A stretch of DNA of 64,000 nucleotides, taken from positions 1 through 64,000 of the forward strand of contig NZ_JAHESF010000001.1 in assembly GCF_018598225.1 (NCBI RefSeq). Direction: 5' to 3'. This DNA is from Chryseosolibacter histidinae. GTDB taxonomy: Bacteria; Bacteroidota; Bacteroidia; Cytophagales; Cyclobacteriaceae. This document shows positions 18,166 through 26,788 of this stretch, in pieces. The position numbers and the translations under genes were made by a program. Within the stretch, counting starts at the first letter, position 1; each line of letters opens with the position of its first letter. The notes below the pieces were generated by a model. It was not told where the DNA came from. It did not search any database and saw nothing but the letters and a program-made list of their open reading frames with translations.

Positions 18166-19056
18166 ATGAAGTATCCTGTTCTTGTTCTCGTCATTTGCCT
18201 GTGGGCCTCCGGAGTGGTGGCCCAGTCCGGGGCGCTCGTATTCCAATCTGATTTTGGTCTCAAAGACGGCGCTGTGGGTGCCATGAAAGGTGTTGCCTAT
18301 GGTGTATCCAAAGAGCTCGACATCTTCGACATCACCCACGAGATCCCAGCCTACAACATCTGGGAGGCCGCCTATCGCCTCAACCAGACCGCACCCTACT
18401 GGCCGCAGGGCACTGTGTTCGTTTCGGTGGTCGACCCTGGCGTGGGCTCGGAGCGGAAGTCGATCGTGCTCAAAACAAAAACAGGGCACTACTTCGTTAC
18501 CCCTGACAACGGCACGCTTACCCTCATCAGCGAAACCCTGGGCATCGAAGCGGTGAGGGAGATCGATGAACGCAAGAACAGGCTGAAGAACTCACAGCAG
18601 TCGTACACCTTTCATGGCCGCGACGTTTATGCTTACACCGGCGCGCGACTGGCGGCAGGCGTCATTCGCTTCGATGAAGTAGGGGCGCCGCTGAACTCAG
18701 ACATCATCCGGCTCGCCTATCAGAAACCGGTGTTCACCAACGGAACCATCGCCGGCAACATCGATATCCTCGATATTCAATACGGCAACGTATGGACCAA
18801 CATCGACCAGCAAACTTTTGCCAGGCTCAACGCCAAACATGGTGACCAGCTTCACATCCGCATCACCGAGAACGGCCGACAGGTCTTCGAAGGCAATGTT
18901 ATCTATGGCGCTACCTTCGCCGCCGTACCCGAAGGAGCACCCGTTGCGTATCTTAACAGTCTTCTGAACCTCGCGCTGGGTATTAACCAGGGAAGTTTCG
19001 CAGCGAAGCACGGCGTTGGAAGTGGGGAGGGGTGGAAAATAGAAGTAAAGCGGTGA
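18166..19056 (+). CDS. SAM hydroxide adenosyltransferase (DUF62), apparently exported
   Basis: A 296-residue member of the fluorinase/chlorinase-related family that hydrolyses S-adenosylmethionine to adenosine and methionine. The triad described for the archaeal enzyme (Asp68, Arg75, His127) lines up with D90 and R97 in VVDPGVGSERK and H150 in TFHGRDVY, with matching spacing. A halogenase would need a chloride or fluoride pocket, and the hydroxide-type Arg-His pair argues against that. Unusually, residues 1-20 form a typical signal peptide (MKYPVLVLVI, then CLWASGVVAQ), which would place a SAM-using enzyme outside the cytoplasm. It is a single gene. The repeat D follows. Confidence 0.87.
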   Translation: MKYPVLVLVICLWASGVVAQSGALVFQSDFGLKDGAVGAMKGVAYGVSKELDIFDITHEIPAYNIWEAAYRLNQTAPYWPQGTVFVSVVDPGVGSERKSIVLKTKTGHYFVTPDNGTLTLISETLGIEAVREIDERKNRLKNSQQSYTFHGRDVYAYTGARLAAGVIRFDEVGAPLNSDIIRLAYQKPVFTNGTIAGNIDILDIQYGNVWTNIDQQTFARLNAKHGDQLHIRITENGRQVFEGNVIYGATFAAVPEGAPVAYLNSLLNLALGINQGSFAAKHGVGSGEGWKIEVKR

Positions 19057-19136
19057 TCAGTGATCAGTAATCAGTAATCAGTAATCAGGTAATACCGATG
19101 ACCAATTGCCGAATACTGTTTACCGATTACCGGCTA
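19052..19136. repeat. Family D inverted repeat between convergent genes
   Basis: The left arm (about 19052-19088) holds four tandem TCAGTAATCAG words. The right arm is weaker (CCGATTACCGGC and related, about 19118-19136). It lies between the SAM hydroxide adenosyltransferase gene and the GDPD gene. Confidence 0.6.
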
Positions 19137-20055
19137 TTTTCATCAGCCGATCCGGATAATCCGTAATGATCCCATCTACGCCGATGGAAATCAGACTCTG
19201 CATCTCTTCAGTGGTGTTCACCGTCCAGGGGATCAGTCTCATCTTGTGCTGCTTGCATTCCTGTTTCATCTGGGGGGTTACCAGCTTGTATTGCGGGCTG
19301 TAGATGTCAGGATAAAATCCCAGTTCGGTGATGTTTTGGGCCGGTGTTTTTTTGGCGTCTCCGGTTAAAAAGCCGATGGTCACGCCGGGATAATCCTGAT
19401 GTACTACCTGCAAAGGTCTTACGTCGAACGACTGGATGTAAAAACGATTGCCGATGTTTTTCTGCTTCACGATGTCCATGACCGCATCGACCAGCACTTT
19501 GGGTTTGGCGTTGTAGATACTGTCGTATTTCACGGAGGTTTTCAGTTCGATGTTGTAGATGGTGCCAGGCAGCTTATGACTTTTGGTGTATTGCTCAACG
19601 GAGTCGATCAGCTCTGCGAACGTGGGGATGTAGGTGCGGATCTTCTTTTGCTGCGGATAGGCTGCGTAAGGTTTGGAGCCTACGTCGAACTTCCGGACCT
19701 CGGCATAATCCATATGGTGAACGATGTACTTGCGGGCGTCGGCCTCGGGGATCTCCTGGCCTTCAGCCGTGAGCGAGAACTCGCGGTTGATGTAGGGATC
19801 GTGGGTGACGATCACCTGGCCGTCGCGGGTGGTATAGATGTCTACTTCGATGATGTTGGCTCCTTCGGCGATGGCGCGGATCATGGATGGAATTGTATTC
19901 TCCGGCATCAGGCCCCGTGTGCCGCGATGACCTTCCCTGGCAAACTTCGGAAGCGGCGCGCCCTTCCAGCTTTTTTTCTTCTGTGCGGCACAATCCGCAA
20001 ACACAAACAGCACTGCGCATAAGCTCACGGTAAGGAATGTCAAATGTTTTTTCAT
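19120..20055 (-). CDS. Exported glycerophosphodiester phosphodiesterase family protein
   Basis: A 311-residue GDPD-family enzyme, cleaving glycerophosphodiesters to glycerol 3-phosphate and an alcohol. The signal peptide reads LTFLTVSLCAVLFVFADC, with a Cys-Ala-Ala that may serve as a lipobox. The metal-binding signatures are GHRGTRGLMPENT (catalytic His), then EVDIYTTRDGQVIVTHDP (metal ligands and second His) and NIELKTS. Length matches the periplasmic GlpQ type. ATG at 20055 is preferred over 20064. It lies just downstream of the glycerol genes, separated by a repeat, so it may supply glycerol 3-phosphate to GlpD. That link is inferred. Confidence 0.9.
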   Translation of the reverse strand: MKKHLTFLTVSLCAVLFVFADCAAQKKKSWKGAPLPKFAREGHRGTRGLMPENTIPSMIRAIAEGANIIEVDIYTTRDGQVIVTHDPYINREFSLTAEGQEIPEADARKYIVHHMDYAEVRKFDVGSKPYAAYPQQKKIRTYIPTFAELIDSVEQYTKSHKLPGTIYNIELKTSVKYDSIYNAKPKVLVDAVMDIVKQKNIGNRFYIQSFDVRPLQVVHQDYPGVTIGFLTGDAKKTPAQNITELGFYPDIYSPQYKLVTPQMKQECKQHKMRLIPWTVNTTEEMQSLISIGVDGIITDYPDRLMKIAGNR

Positions 20056-20147
20056 CTCTATCATAGTTGCAATATACTTCGTTAGTCTTCTCTAACGATT
20101 ATGGTAATGTTATCAATGGCCGCGGTAGGCACGCTTTCAAGTGCAGG

Positions 20148-20214
20148 GTTTAAGTACGAGGTACGAAATACGAGGTACGGACTCCTGGCTCCTTACTCCT
20201 GGCTCCTGGCTTCT
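20148..20214. repeat. Families F and G repeat words
   Basis: Tandem AGTACGAGGTACGA words (20152-20178) are followed by CTCCTGGCTCC words (20178-20210), ending at the glpF stop codon. Each appears as a single arm here. Related arms occur at 5777-5820 (F) and 25175-25364 (G). Confidence 0.6.
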
Positions 20215-20217
20215 TTT

Positions 20218-20946
20218 TTATTTCAGTATCGAATACAACAACGCTGCCAGCACTGCCCCGATCACAGGACCGATCACGGGGATCCAGGCATAACCCCAGT
20301 TGCTGCTGCCCTTTCCGGGAATGGGGAGAAGGCTGTGAACGATGCGGGGACCGAGGTCGCGCGCCGGGTTGATGGCATAACCTGTGGTTCCGCCCAGCGA
20401 CAAGCCGATGGCCCATACCAGGAACGTTACCGGTATCGCGCCGAGAGACCCCAGTCCTACAGGAGTTTTGTCTGATCCGAGCTCCGCGCCTGTAAAGTAA
20501 AAGATCACAAAGATGAGCACGAAGGTGCCGATGATCTCGCTGATCAGGTTGGAGGTGGTGTTCCGGATGGCAGGTGCCGTGCCGAAGGCGGCGAATTTCA
20601 GGTCGGGATCGGAAGAGGAGGCGAAATGGTCCTTGTAGATCCCCCACACCAGGAATGCACCGAGCATGGCGCCGATGAACTGCGCGAGGATGAAGAGAGG
20701 CACGTCAGCCCAGTTGAACTTGCCGGCCACCGCCAGACCCAACGTCACGGCCGGGTTGAGGTGTGCTCCGCTGTAAGGTGCTGCGATCACCACGCCGGTG
20801 AATACCGCCAGCGCCCAAGCCGTTGTGATCACGATCCATCCGCCACTGTTCCCCTTCGTTTTGGGAAGCACAACGTTGGCCACCACTCCATTGCCCAGTA
20901 GGATCAGGAACATCGTGCCGATGATTTCTGCTGTGAATGCATTCAT
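20218..20946 (-). CDS. glpF: Glycerol uptake facilitator (MIP/aquaporin family)
   Basis: A 242-residue channel protein with six predicted membrane helices and two NPA-box half-helices: HLNPAVTLG in the first half and AINPARDLGPR in the second. The Asp after the second NPA motif (NPARD) is the usual mark of glycerol-conducting aquaglyceroporins rather than water-only channels. It sits downstream of glpD-glpK on the same strand, separated from glpK by 157 bases containing an inverted repeat. It lets glycerol diffuse through the inner membrane to be trapped by GlpK. Confidence 0.94.
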   Translation of the reverse strand: MNAFTAEIIGTMFLILLGNGVVANVVLPKTKGNSGGWIVITTAWALAVFTGVVIAAPYSGAHLNPAVTLGLAVAGKFNWADVPLFILAQFIGAMLGAFLVWGIYKDHFASSSDPDLKFAAFGTAPAIRNTTSNLISEIIGTFVLIFVIFYFTGAELGSDKTPVGLGSLGAIPVTFLVWAIGLSLGGTTGYAINPARDLGPRIVHSLLPIPGKGSSNWGYAWIPVIGPVIGAVLAALLYSILK

Positions 20947-20975
20947 GCTATTAAGGTTTAGTCTGGTTTCTTGAT

Positions 20976-21114
20976 ATCAAATTGACAATTGACAAAAGGC
21001 AATTGACAATATGTGAGGTAAAATGTCAAGCGTTTTTTTAAATCGATTGAAAAAGCCTAGTCTTATTTATCCGAACCGTTGTCAACTGTTTTATTGTCAA
21101 TTGTCAACTATTCA
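20976..21114. repeat. Family H inverted repeat between glpK and glpF
   Basis: The left arm (20976-21010) has tandem CAATTGACAA words and the right arm (21075-21114) has TTGTCAACTG and TTGTCAATTGTCAAC. It occupies the gap between two functionally linked same-strand genes and may reduce read-through into glpF. Confidence 0.7.
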
Positions 21115-22594
21115 CACAAAGCCTGGCAGCACGCACCGCCCTGTTCCATCCGTCAAGTCTTTCGGTAGTATCGCCGATGGCAGCTGGCTCGAAGCTCCGG
21201 TTGATCTTCCATTGTACGCTGATCTCTTCAATGCTTCCCCAGAAACCTGTGGCGAGCCCGGCCAGGTACGCTGCACCGATGGCGGTGATCTCCGTCACTT
21301 CCGGGCGGATCACTTTTGTATTCAGGAGGTCCGACTGGAATTGCATGAGCAGGTCATTGGCAGTGGCGCCGCCGTCTACACGAAGCTCACGTACGGGCAA
21401 CTTCGAGTCGGCTTCCATCGCTTTCAGCACGTCCATGGTCTGGAAGGCGATGCTCTCCAGCGCGGCGCGGGCAAGGTGGGCAGCGGTGGTGCCGCGGGTG
21501 ATGCCGATGATGGTTCCCCGTGCATGCTGATCCCAATGCGGCGCACCAAGACCTGTAAAAGCGGGAACGAGGTACACGCCGTCAGTGCCCGACACCTTCC
21601 TGGCCAGCGGTTCTATCTCTGACGACGACCTGATGATGCCAAGCCCGTCTCTCAGCCATTGCACTACGGCCCCTGCAATGAAAATGCTGCCTTCCAGCGC
21701 ATATTGTACCTTTCCGTTGATCTGCCACGCCACCGTTGTCACCAGGTTGTTGCCCGAGATGATCGGTTTATCGCCGATGTTCATCAGCATGAAGCAACCC
21801 GTGCCATAGGTGTTCTTGACCATGCCAGTAGTGGTGCACATCTGACCGAACAGCGCAGCCTGCTGATCTCCCGCGATGCCCGCGATCGGGATCCTGGCGG
21901 CCAGCACATTGCCGGAGGTGGTGCCATAAACTTCGCTCGATGATTTTACTTCGGGCAACATGCTGCGGGGGATGGTAAAGAGCTTCAGCAGCTCATCGTC
22001 CCACTGCAGGGTGTTGATGTTGAAGAGCATCGTGCGTGAAGCATTGGTGACGTCTGTAACATGCACAGCGCCGGAGGTCAGCTTCCACACCAGCCACGAA
22101 TCGATGGTGCCAAAAGCGAGCCTGCCCGCATTGGCTTTCTCCCGGGCACCCGCCACGTTGTCGAGGATCCATTTGATCTTGGTGGCTGAGAAATAAGCAT
22201 CGGTCATCAGCCCGGTCTTTTGCCGGATCATTTTTTCCAGCCCCTGCTGTTTCAGCTCATCGCAGTACGCGGAGGTACGCCTGTCCTGCCACACAATGGC
22301 GTGATGAACGGGTTCGCCAGTCTGCCTGTCCCACACCACGGTGGTCTCGCGTTGGTTGGTGATGCCAATGGCCTGGATGTCGGCAGAGGTAAGGCCGGCT
22401 TTCAGGATGGCCTCGGTGGCTACGGCGATCTGGGTAGACCATATTTCCCGGGCATCGTGCTCCACCCATCCCGGTTGCGGGTAATGCTGGGTAAACTCGC
22501 GCTGAGCCATGGAAACGATGCTGCCCTGTTTATTGAAAACGATTGCTCTCGAGCTCGTAGTGCCCTGATCGAGGGCCAGGATGTAACGGTTCAT
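21104..22594 (-). CDS. glpK: Glycerol kinase
   Basis: A 496-residue FGGY-family kinase phosphorylating glycerol to glycerol 3-phosphate. It has the N-terminal ATPase motif [13 protein letters not shown], the substrate-binding arginine region in [11 protein letters not shown], and [14 protein letters not shown] and GTGCFMLMN in the second domain. Length is standard. The ATG follows the glpD stop codon TAA directly with no spacer, so the two are translationally coupled. It is the second gene of glpD-glpK(-glpF). Confidence 0.97.
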   Translation of the reverse strand: MNRYILALDQGTTSSRAIVFNKQGSIVSMAQREFTQHYPQPGWVEHDAREIWSTQIAVATEAILKAGLTSADIQAIGITNQRETTVVWDRQTGEPVHHAIVWQDRRTSAYCDELKQQGLEKMIRQKTGLMTDAYFSATKIKWILDNVAGAREKANAGRLAFGTIDSWLVWKLTSGAVHVTDVTNASRTMLFNINTLQWDDELLKLFTIPRSMLPEVKSSSEVYGTTSGNVLAARIPIAGIAGDQQAALFGQMCTTTGMVKNTYGTGCFMLMNIGDKPIISGNNLVTTVAWQINGKVQYALEGSIFIAGAVVQWLRDGLGIIRSSSEIEPLARKVSGTDGVYLVPAFTGLGAPHWDQHARGTIIGITRGTTAAHLARAALESIAFQTMDVLKAMEADSKLPVRELRVDGGATANDLLMQFQSDLLNTKVIRPEVTEITAIGAAYLAGLATGFWGSIEEISVQWKINRSFEPAAIGDTTERLDGWNRAVRAARLCVNS

Positions 22595-24241
22595 TTATAT
22601 AGCGTTGGATAGATAGGAATGGTTCTGATTCTCTTCCCCGGTCCGTGACGACCTCTGTGACGTGAGGATGTACTGCGCGGCCAGCATGCCGAAGGCTTCC
22701 ACCTGTGCCTGTTCCCAGGCTTCATTACGGCCGAGTTCCTGTGCGAGCAGCGATGCCGTTGCAGTGGCCATCTCCTGCGCGGCAGCGGCGTTGAGGAACA
22801 GGATGCGGAGCCTGCGGGCAAGCACATCTTCAACGGTGCGGGCCATCTCGTACCGGGCTGCCCAGATCACCTGCGCTTTGGTGTAAGGGAAGTCAGGATG
22901 CAGTTTTTCCGCATAGGCAGGTACTTCCTTCATCAGCTCGCGGAGCTGCGCTTCATCAGCGCCGTACACCCCCAGGCTGTTGTCTTTCGGTGTTGCCGTG
23001 TAGCCATGGATATGCAGGGTGCGTGTGACACAGGGGGCCAAGTGCAGGGTGCCGACACTGACCGCCTTGTTGATCACCTCTTCTGCCATCTTCCGGTAGG
23101 TGGTCCACTTTCCGCCAGTAATGGTGATCAATCCCGACTCAGAGACCATCAGCTTATGATCGCGCGAGATCTCTTTGGTGCTGCTGGTATTTTTTTCGGG
23201 ATAGGCGAGGGGACGCAGCCCTGCGAACACACTGAGCACGTCTGACTTCCGGGGAATGCGGTCGAGGTATTTTCCGGCGGTGGATAGGATAAAATTGATC
23301 TCCGCATCGAGTGCCCGGGGTTCGGGAGAGTGTTCATCCAGTGGCGTATCCGTTGTTCCTACCAGCACGTGGTTGTGCCACGGTACGGCAAACAGCACAC
23401 GTCCGTCTGAGGTTTGCGGGATCATGAGGGCATGGTCGCTGTTGAGGAACGACCTGTCGAGCACCACATGCACACCCTGGCTCGGGCGGACCAGTGGCTT
23501 TCGCGAAGGAGTGTCGAGGCGCAGGATGTCGTCTACAAACACGCCCGTGGCATTGATCACTGCTTTTGCTCTGATCCTGTATTCTTTGCCCTGCTCGAGC
23601 TCGGTGGCCACCACGCCGTTCACTTTTCCATTCGCATCTTTGGTCAGCCCCGTCACTTTCATGTAGTTCAGCAGGATGCCGTCATGCTCCAGGCTCGTGG
23701 TAGCCAGGTCTATCGCCAGGCGTGCATCGTCGAACTGTCCGTCAAAGTATTCGATACCGCCCTTCAATCCTTTTTCATTGATCTCGGGCATGGCTTTGAT
23801 CACGTCTTCCGTTGAAAGATATTTTGACCTGCCGAAGCTGTAGCGCCCTGCCATCCAATCGTAAATAGTAAGGCCGATAAAATACTTCAGCAACGCAAAC
23901 CAGCTATAGCAGGGAATGATGAAAGACTGTGCCTTCACCAGGTGCGGCGCATTCTCACGCAGCAGTCCACGTTCGCGCAAAGCATCGTAGACGAGGCTGA
24001 TGTTTCCCTGTGCCAGGTATCGCACGCCACCGTGCACGAGCTTGGTGCTGCGGCTCGAGGTTCCCTTGGCAAAGTCGGCCTGCTCCAGCAACAGCGTTTT
24101 ATAACCGCGCGAGGCGGCATCTACTGCTGCGCCCAGGCCCGTCGCGCCGCCACCCACAATCAACACATCCCACAGGGCTTCCTGCGCTACCTCGTGCAGC
24201 AGGCCGGCGCGTTTCACTGGCTTTTTATTATTGGAGAGCAT
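22595..24241 (-). CDS. glpD: FAD-dependent glycerol-3-phosphate dehydrogenase
   Basis: A 548-residue flavoenzyme oxidising glycerol 3-phosphate to dihydroxyacetone phosphate and passing electrons to quinone at the inner membrane. The FAD-binding motif is VLIVGGGATGLGAAVDAASRG near residues 26-46 (spanning GGGATG), followed by GTSSRSTKLVHGGVRYL, the aerobic GlpD signature, and a C-terminal DAO_C domain (about 395-520). It is the first gene of the glycerol operon and divergent from the DeoR-type regulator, with a 169-base shared control region. Confidence 0.95.
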   Translation of the reverse strand: MLSNNKKPVKRAGLLHEVAQEALWDVLIVGGGATGLGAAVDAASRGYKTLLLEQADFAKGTSSRSTKLVHGGVRYLAQGNISLVYDALRERGLLRENAPHLVKAQSFIIPCYSWFALLKYFIGLTIYDWMAGRYSFGRSKYLSTEDVIKAMPEINEKGLKGGIEYFDGQFDDARLAIDLATTSLEHDGILLNYMKVTGLTKDANGKVNGVVATELEQGKEYRIRAKAVINATGVFVDDILRLDTPSRKPLVRPSQGVHVVLDRSFLNSDHALMIPQTSDGRVLFAVPWHNHVLVGTTDTPLDEHSPEPRALDAEINFILSTAGKYLDRIPRKSDVLSVFAGLRPLAYPEKNTSSTKEISRDHKLMVSESGLITITGGKWTTYRKMAEEVINKAVSVGTLHLAPCVTRTLHIHGYTATPKDNSLGVYGADEAQLRELMKEVPAYAEKLHPDFPYTKAQVIWAARYEMARTVEDVLARRLRILFLNAAAAQEMATATASLLAQELGRNEAWEQAQVEAFGMLAAQYILTSQRSSRTGEENQNHSYLSNAI

Positions 24242-24410
24242 CAGCTGTAATTATCGGTAAAATAGATATAAATCGAAGTTAAACGCAATTATATGAAATT
24301 ATTCGAAAGTATTCGAAATTTTCAGCGACCTTTGAACGGTTTTAAAGGCCTTTTGCAGATAGGCGCTTTACACTTAAATTGACGGGTTTTCAACTATAAG
24401 CGACCAGCTC
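24242..24410. promoter_or_regulatory. glpD/deoR-type divergent control region with candidate operators and promoter
   Basis: Two direct repeats TATTCGAAA lie at 24300-24308 and 24310-24318, one helical turn apart, each containing the palindrome TTCGAA. DeoR/GlpR-family repressors bind repeated TTCG-containing sites, so these are candidate operators. For the plus-strand regulator gene, TTTG (24352-24355) is followed after exactly 19 bases by TAAATTGA (24375-24382). This approximates the Bacteroidota promoter TTTG-N19-TAnnTTTG with two mismatches in the -7 box. Confidence 0.45.
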
Positions 24411-25172
24411 ATGAGCAATGCTGAAAGGCATCAGTATATTCTGAACGCACTCCAGGGACAGGGCTACCTCAACGTGGTGGACCTTTGCAAGCAACTGAAC
24501 GTTTCATCGGTGACCATCCGCAAAGACCTCAAGTTGCTGGAGGAGAAGAGCTTGTTGTTCCGGACCCACGGCGGTGCCACCATCAACAACCCTTATACGA
24601 TCGACAGGCCCGTTAACGAGAAGGAGAAATTCCAATCGGCCGAAAAAATGAAGATCGGTGAGGCTGCGGCTGCGCTGGTAGAGAACAACGACTCGATCAT
24701 CATCGCTTCAGGCACTACGGTGCTGGCCATGGCACGCAGCATTCAGCCCAAAGACAACCTGACGGTGATCACGTCGGCGCTCAACGTGGCGCTGGCGCTG
24801 ATGCGGCCTCCGAATATCGAGATCCTGCAACTCGGTGGCATGCTGCGCAAAAGCTCGTCATCGGTGACCGGCGCCTATGCTGAAAATATCCTGGCTGATT
24901 TCTTTTGCAGTAAATTCTTCCTGGGTGTGGATGGCATCGACCTCGAGTTTGGGCTCACCACCACCAATGCAATGGAAGCCCACCTGAACCAGAAAATGAT
25001 CAAGGTCTCGCAGAAGACCATCCTGCTGGTAGACTCCACCAAATTCGGCAAACGCGGCTTCGGCCGGATCTGCGGGTTGGATGAAATTGACCAGATCATT
25101 ACCGATAGCGGGATATCGGATAATACGGTGAAGACTCTGGAGAGCCTTGGGGTTAAAGTTACGGTGGTTTAA
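24411..25172 (+). CDS. DeoR-family transcriptional regulator, probable glycerol repressor
   Basis: A 253-residue regulator with an N-terminal winged helix-turn-helix (about 5-58; LCKQLNVSSVTIRKDLKLLEE) and a C-terminal DeoR sensor domain of the sugar-phosphate isomerase fold (IIIASGTTVLAMAR, KFFLGVDGID, VDSTKFGKRG). E. coli GlpR is of this type and responds to glycerol 3-phosphate. The divergent arrangement with glpD supports the same job here. Candidate operators are at 24300-24318. It is a monocistronic gene followed by repeat-rich DNA. Confidence 0.92.
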   Translation: MSNAERHQYILNALQGQGYLNVVDLCKQLNVSSVTIRKDLKLLEEKSLLFRTHGGATINNPYTIDRPVNEKEKFQSAEKMKIGEAAAALVENNDSIIIASGTTVLAMARSIQPKDNLTVITSALNVALALMRPPNIEILQLGGMLRKSSSSVTGAYAENILADFFCSKFFLGVDGIDLEFGLTTTNAMEAHLNQKMIKVSQKTILLVDSTKFGKRGFGRICGLDEIDQIITDSGISDNTVKTLESLGVKVTVV

Positions 25173-25174
25173 CT

Positions 25175-25364
25175 AGAAGCCAGGAGCCAGAAGTAAGAAG
25201 GCCTTCGAAATGAAAACACGTATTAATTGAATGCGTTTGTGTATTCTGAACTCCTGTTAGTCTATCTATAAATTAAAAACGATTGTAGCTTTTGTCTTAA
25301 AGTGGTAACTCAGTTACCGTAACCCCTCCTGACTCCTGGCTTCCTGACTTCTGACTCCTAGCCT
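25175..25364. repeat. Family G inverted repeat between convergent genes
   Basis: The left arm (about 25175-25193) reads GAAGCCAGGAGCCAGAAG and the right arm (about 25327-25363) has GACTCCTGGCTTCCTGAC and further CTGACTCC words, about 130 AT-rich bases apart. It separates the DeoR-type and LacI-type genes, which converge. Nothing else is seen in the gap. Confidence 0.65.
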
Positions 25365-26426
25365 TTACTCCTTGTCTATATAGTACTCAATATTTTCCTT
25401 CGTCACAATATCAAGCGGTAAGTACTTAACCGAGTCTACGGCCCGTTTCAGGGCGAGGTGGTGGGTGAGCTGGTAAATGCCCCAGTATCCCTGGCCTTTT
25501 GAATTCTGGTTGATGAGAAACCGGATGATTCCCTTGTTCACATAATCGATGTTTTCAGGCAGCAGGTCATAACCGATGAGGTTGATGCCGGTGATGTCTT
25601 TCTGCTCGAGGTAGGTGGCTACCGTATAGGCTTTTGATGACGTGATGTAGATGCTTTTCAGGTCAGGGTGAGAGGCCATGAGGCTATCGAGACCGTAGTG
25701 AAACCCTGAGAGGTCCGCACGGTTGAGCTCGGCGCGGATGATGTTGTATTGTGACAGCCCGTTCTGTTTGAAGTAGTCGTTGAAGCCCTGCTCTTTGCGG
25801 ATGAGGTGGGCAGAGTTGCTGATGTCCTCGTCGATGTGGGCGAGCAGGATGGTGCCTGATGTGCCTTGCCCGTAATGTGCCAGCTTGCCAGCGAGCATAC
25901 CGCTCTGGTAAGAATCCTGTCCGATATAGCTCAGCGGGTTATAATCCGATAATTGTGTGTTGAACAGTACAAAAGGAATGGATCTTGCGCTCCAGTCCTG
26001 GAAAAAGGGAAGGGCCTCGCGGTAGTAGATCGGCGCTACCAGGATGCCATCAGGATTGGCTTCGCTGACCTGGGAAGCTTTGTCGAGAAAGGAGTCTACA
26101 TTATAAGGATCGAAGATATACTGCTCAACGGCAATACCGTATTGTTTCAGATCGCTTTCAGCTTTTTCCACACCCCGTCGCGGCGCATCCCAATAGAAGT
26201 CGACAGACGCATCAGGGATCAGCGCAGCCAGCCTGTAGAGGCGGTTCGTACCAAGTACCCTGGCGCTGAGATTCGGCTCATACTTCAGTTCCTTGACAAT
26301 GCCCAGGATCTTGGTGCGTGCCTCATCCGAAACACGACCCCGGTTGTGAAGCACACGGTCTACGGTGCCGGGTGATACCCCAGCTTTTTCCGCAATGTCT
26401 TTGATGCGAACAATCTTGTTTTTCAA
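25365..26426 (-). CDS. LacI-family transcriptional regulator
   Basis: A 353-residue regulator with an N-terminal LacI helix-turn-helix (IKDIAEKAGVSPGTVDRVL, then HNRGRVSDEARTKI) and a periplasmic-binding-protein-like ligand domain (about 65-350). The only in-frame start that keeps the whole HTH is TTG at 26426, because TGA lies five codons upstream with no ATG between. The ligand is presumably a sugar from the adjacent locus. It is divergent from the GH20-SusC-SusD genes, the classical position of a local regulator. Candidate operators are described in the divergent gap. Confidence 0.92.
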   Translation of the reverse strand: MKNKIVRIKDIAEKAGVSPGTVDRVLHNRGRVSDEARTKILGIVKELKYEPNLSARVLGTNRLYRLAALIPDASVDFYWDAPRRGVEKAESDLKQYGIAVEQYIFDPYNVDSFLDKASQVSEANPDGILVAPIYYREALPFFQDWSARSIPFVLFNTQLSDYNPLSYIGQDSYQSGMLAGKLAHYGQGTSGTILLAHIDEDISNSAHLIRKEQGFNDYFKQNGLSQYNIIRAELNRADLSGFHYGLDSLMASHPDLKSIYITSSKAYTVATYLEQKDITGINLIGYDLLPENIDYVNKGIIRFLINQNSKGQGYWGIYQLTHHLALKRAVDSVKYLPLDIVTKENIEYYIDKE

Positions 26427-26788
26427 ACGATATAGGTCTCAGGGGTACAAGATACTGGTTGTTAGGACAAAAAGGAATGCAAACGAAACATTTTGAAGAT
26501 TTTTATTTTAAGCCAGAGTGTGCGCAAACACTTATTAAAATTTGAATAATTTGATATTATTGTTGAATTAATTTTTGCGTGTACGCCCACCTTTTATCAA
26601 ATCTGCTTTGATTTTATAAATCCGTTTAACGAAGTTTGGTTTCATAATATTTCGATTTCGCTGCTTTTGACCCGAGTGAGCGTAATCAGTTGAAATAAAT
26701 ACAAACCGTTAAAAACCTTGCATTGGCAATCAAAGGCATCCGATATCACAAAACTGTTTCAGCAGCGCGCCTAATATGCGCCGCTTTT
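26427..26788. promoter_or_regulatory. Divergent control region of the GH20/SusCD locus
   Basis: A 362-base AT-rich gap without a gene. Two palindrome-like elements stand out from the AT background: GTGTGCGCAAACAC (26518-26531, imperfect dyad around GCGC) and GCGTGTACGC (26577-26586, perfect 4+4 dyad), 46 bases apart. LacI-type repressors bind short dyads of this kind, so these are candidate operators for the divergent regulator. No convincing spaced -33/-7 pair was found. Confidence 0.4.

Noticed and set aside
18166-19056. Possible SAM-dependent fluorinase or chlorinase.
   Set aside because: The D-R-H residues match hydroxide adenosyltransferases, and nothing near suggests halogen metabolism.
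25365-26426. Possible ATG start upstream of the LacI-type gene.
   Set aside because: An in-frame TGA lies five codons upstream with no ATG between, so TTG at 26426 is the only start keeping the HTH.
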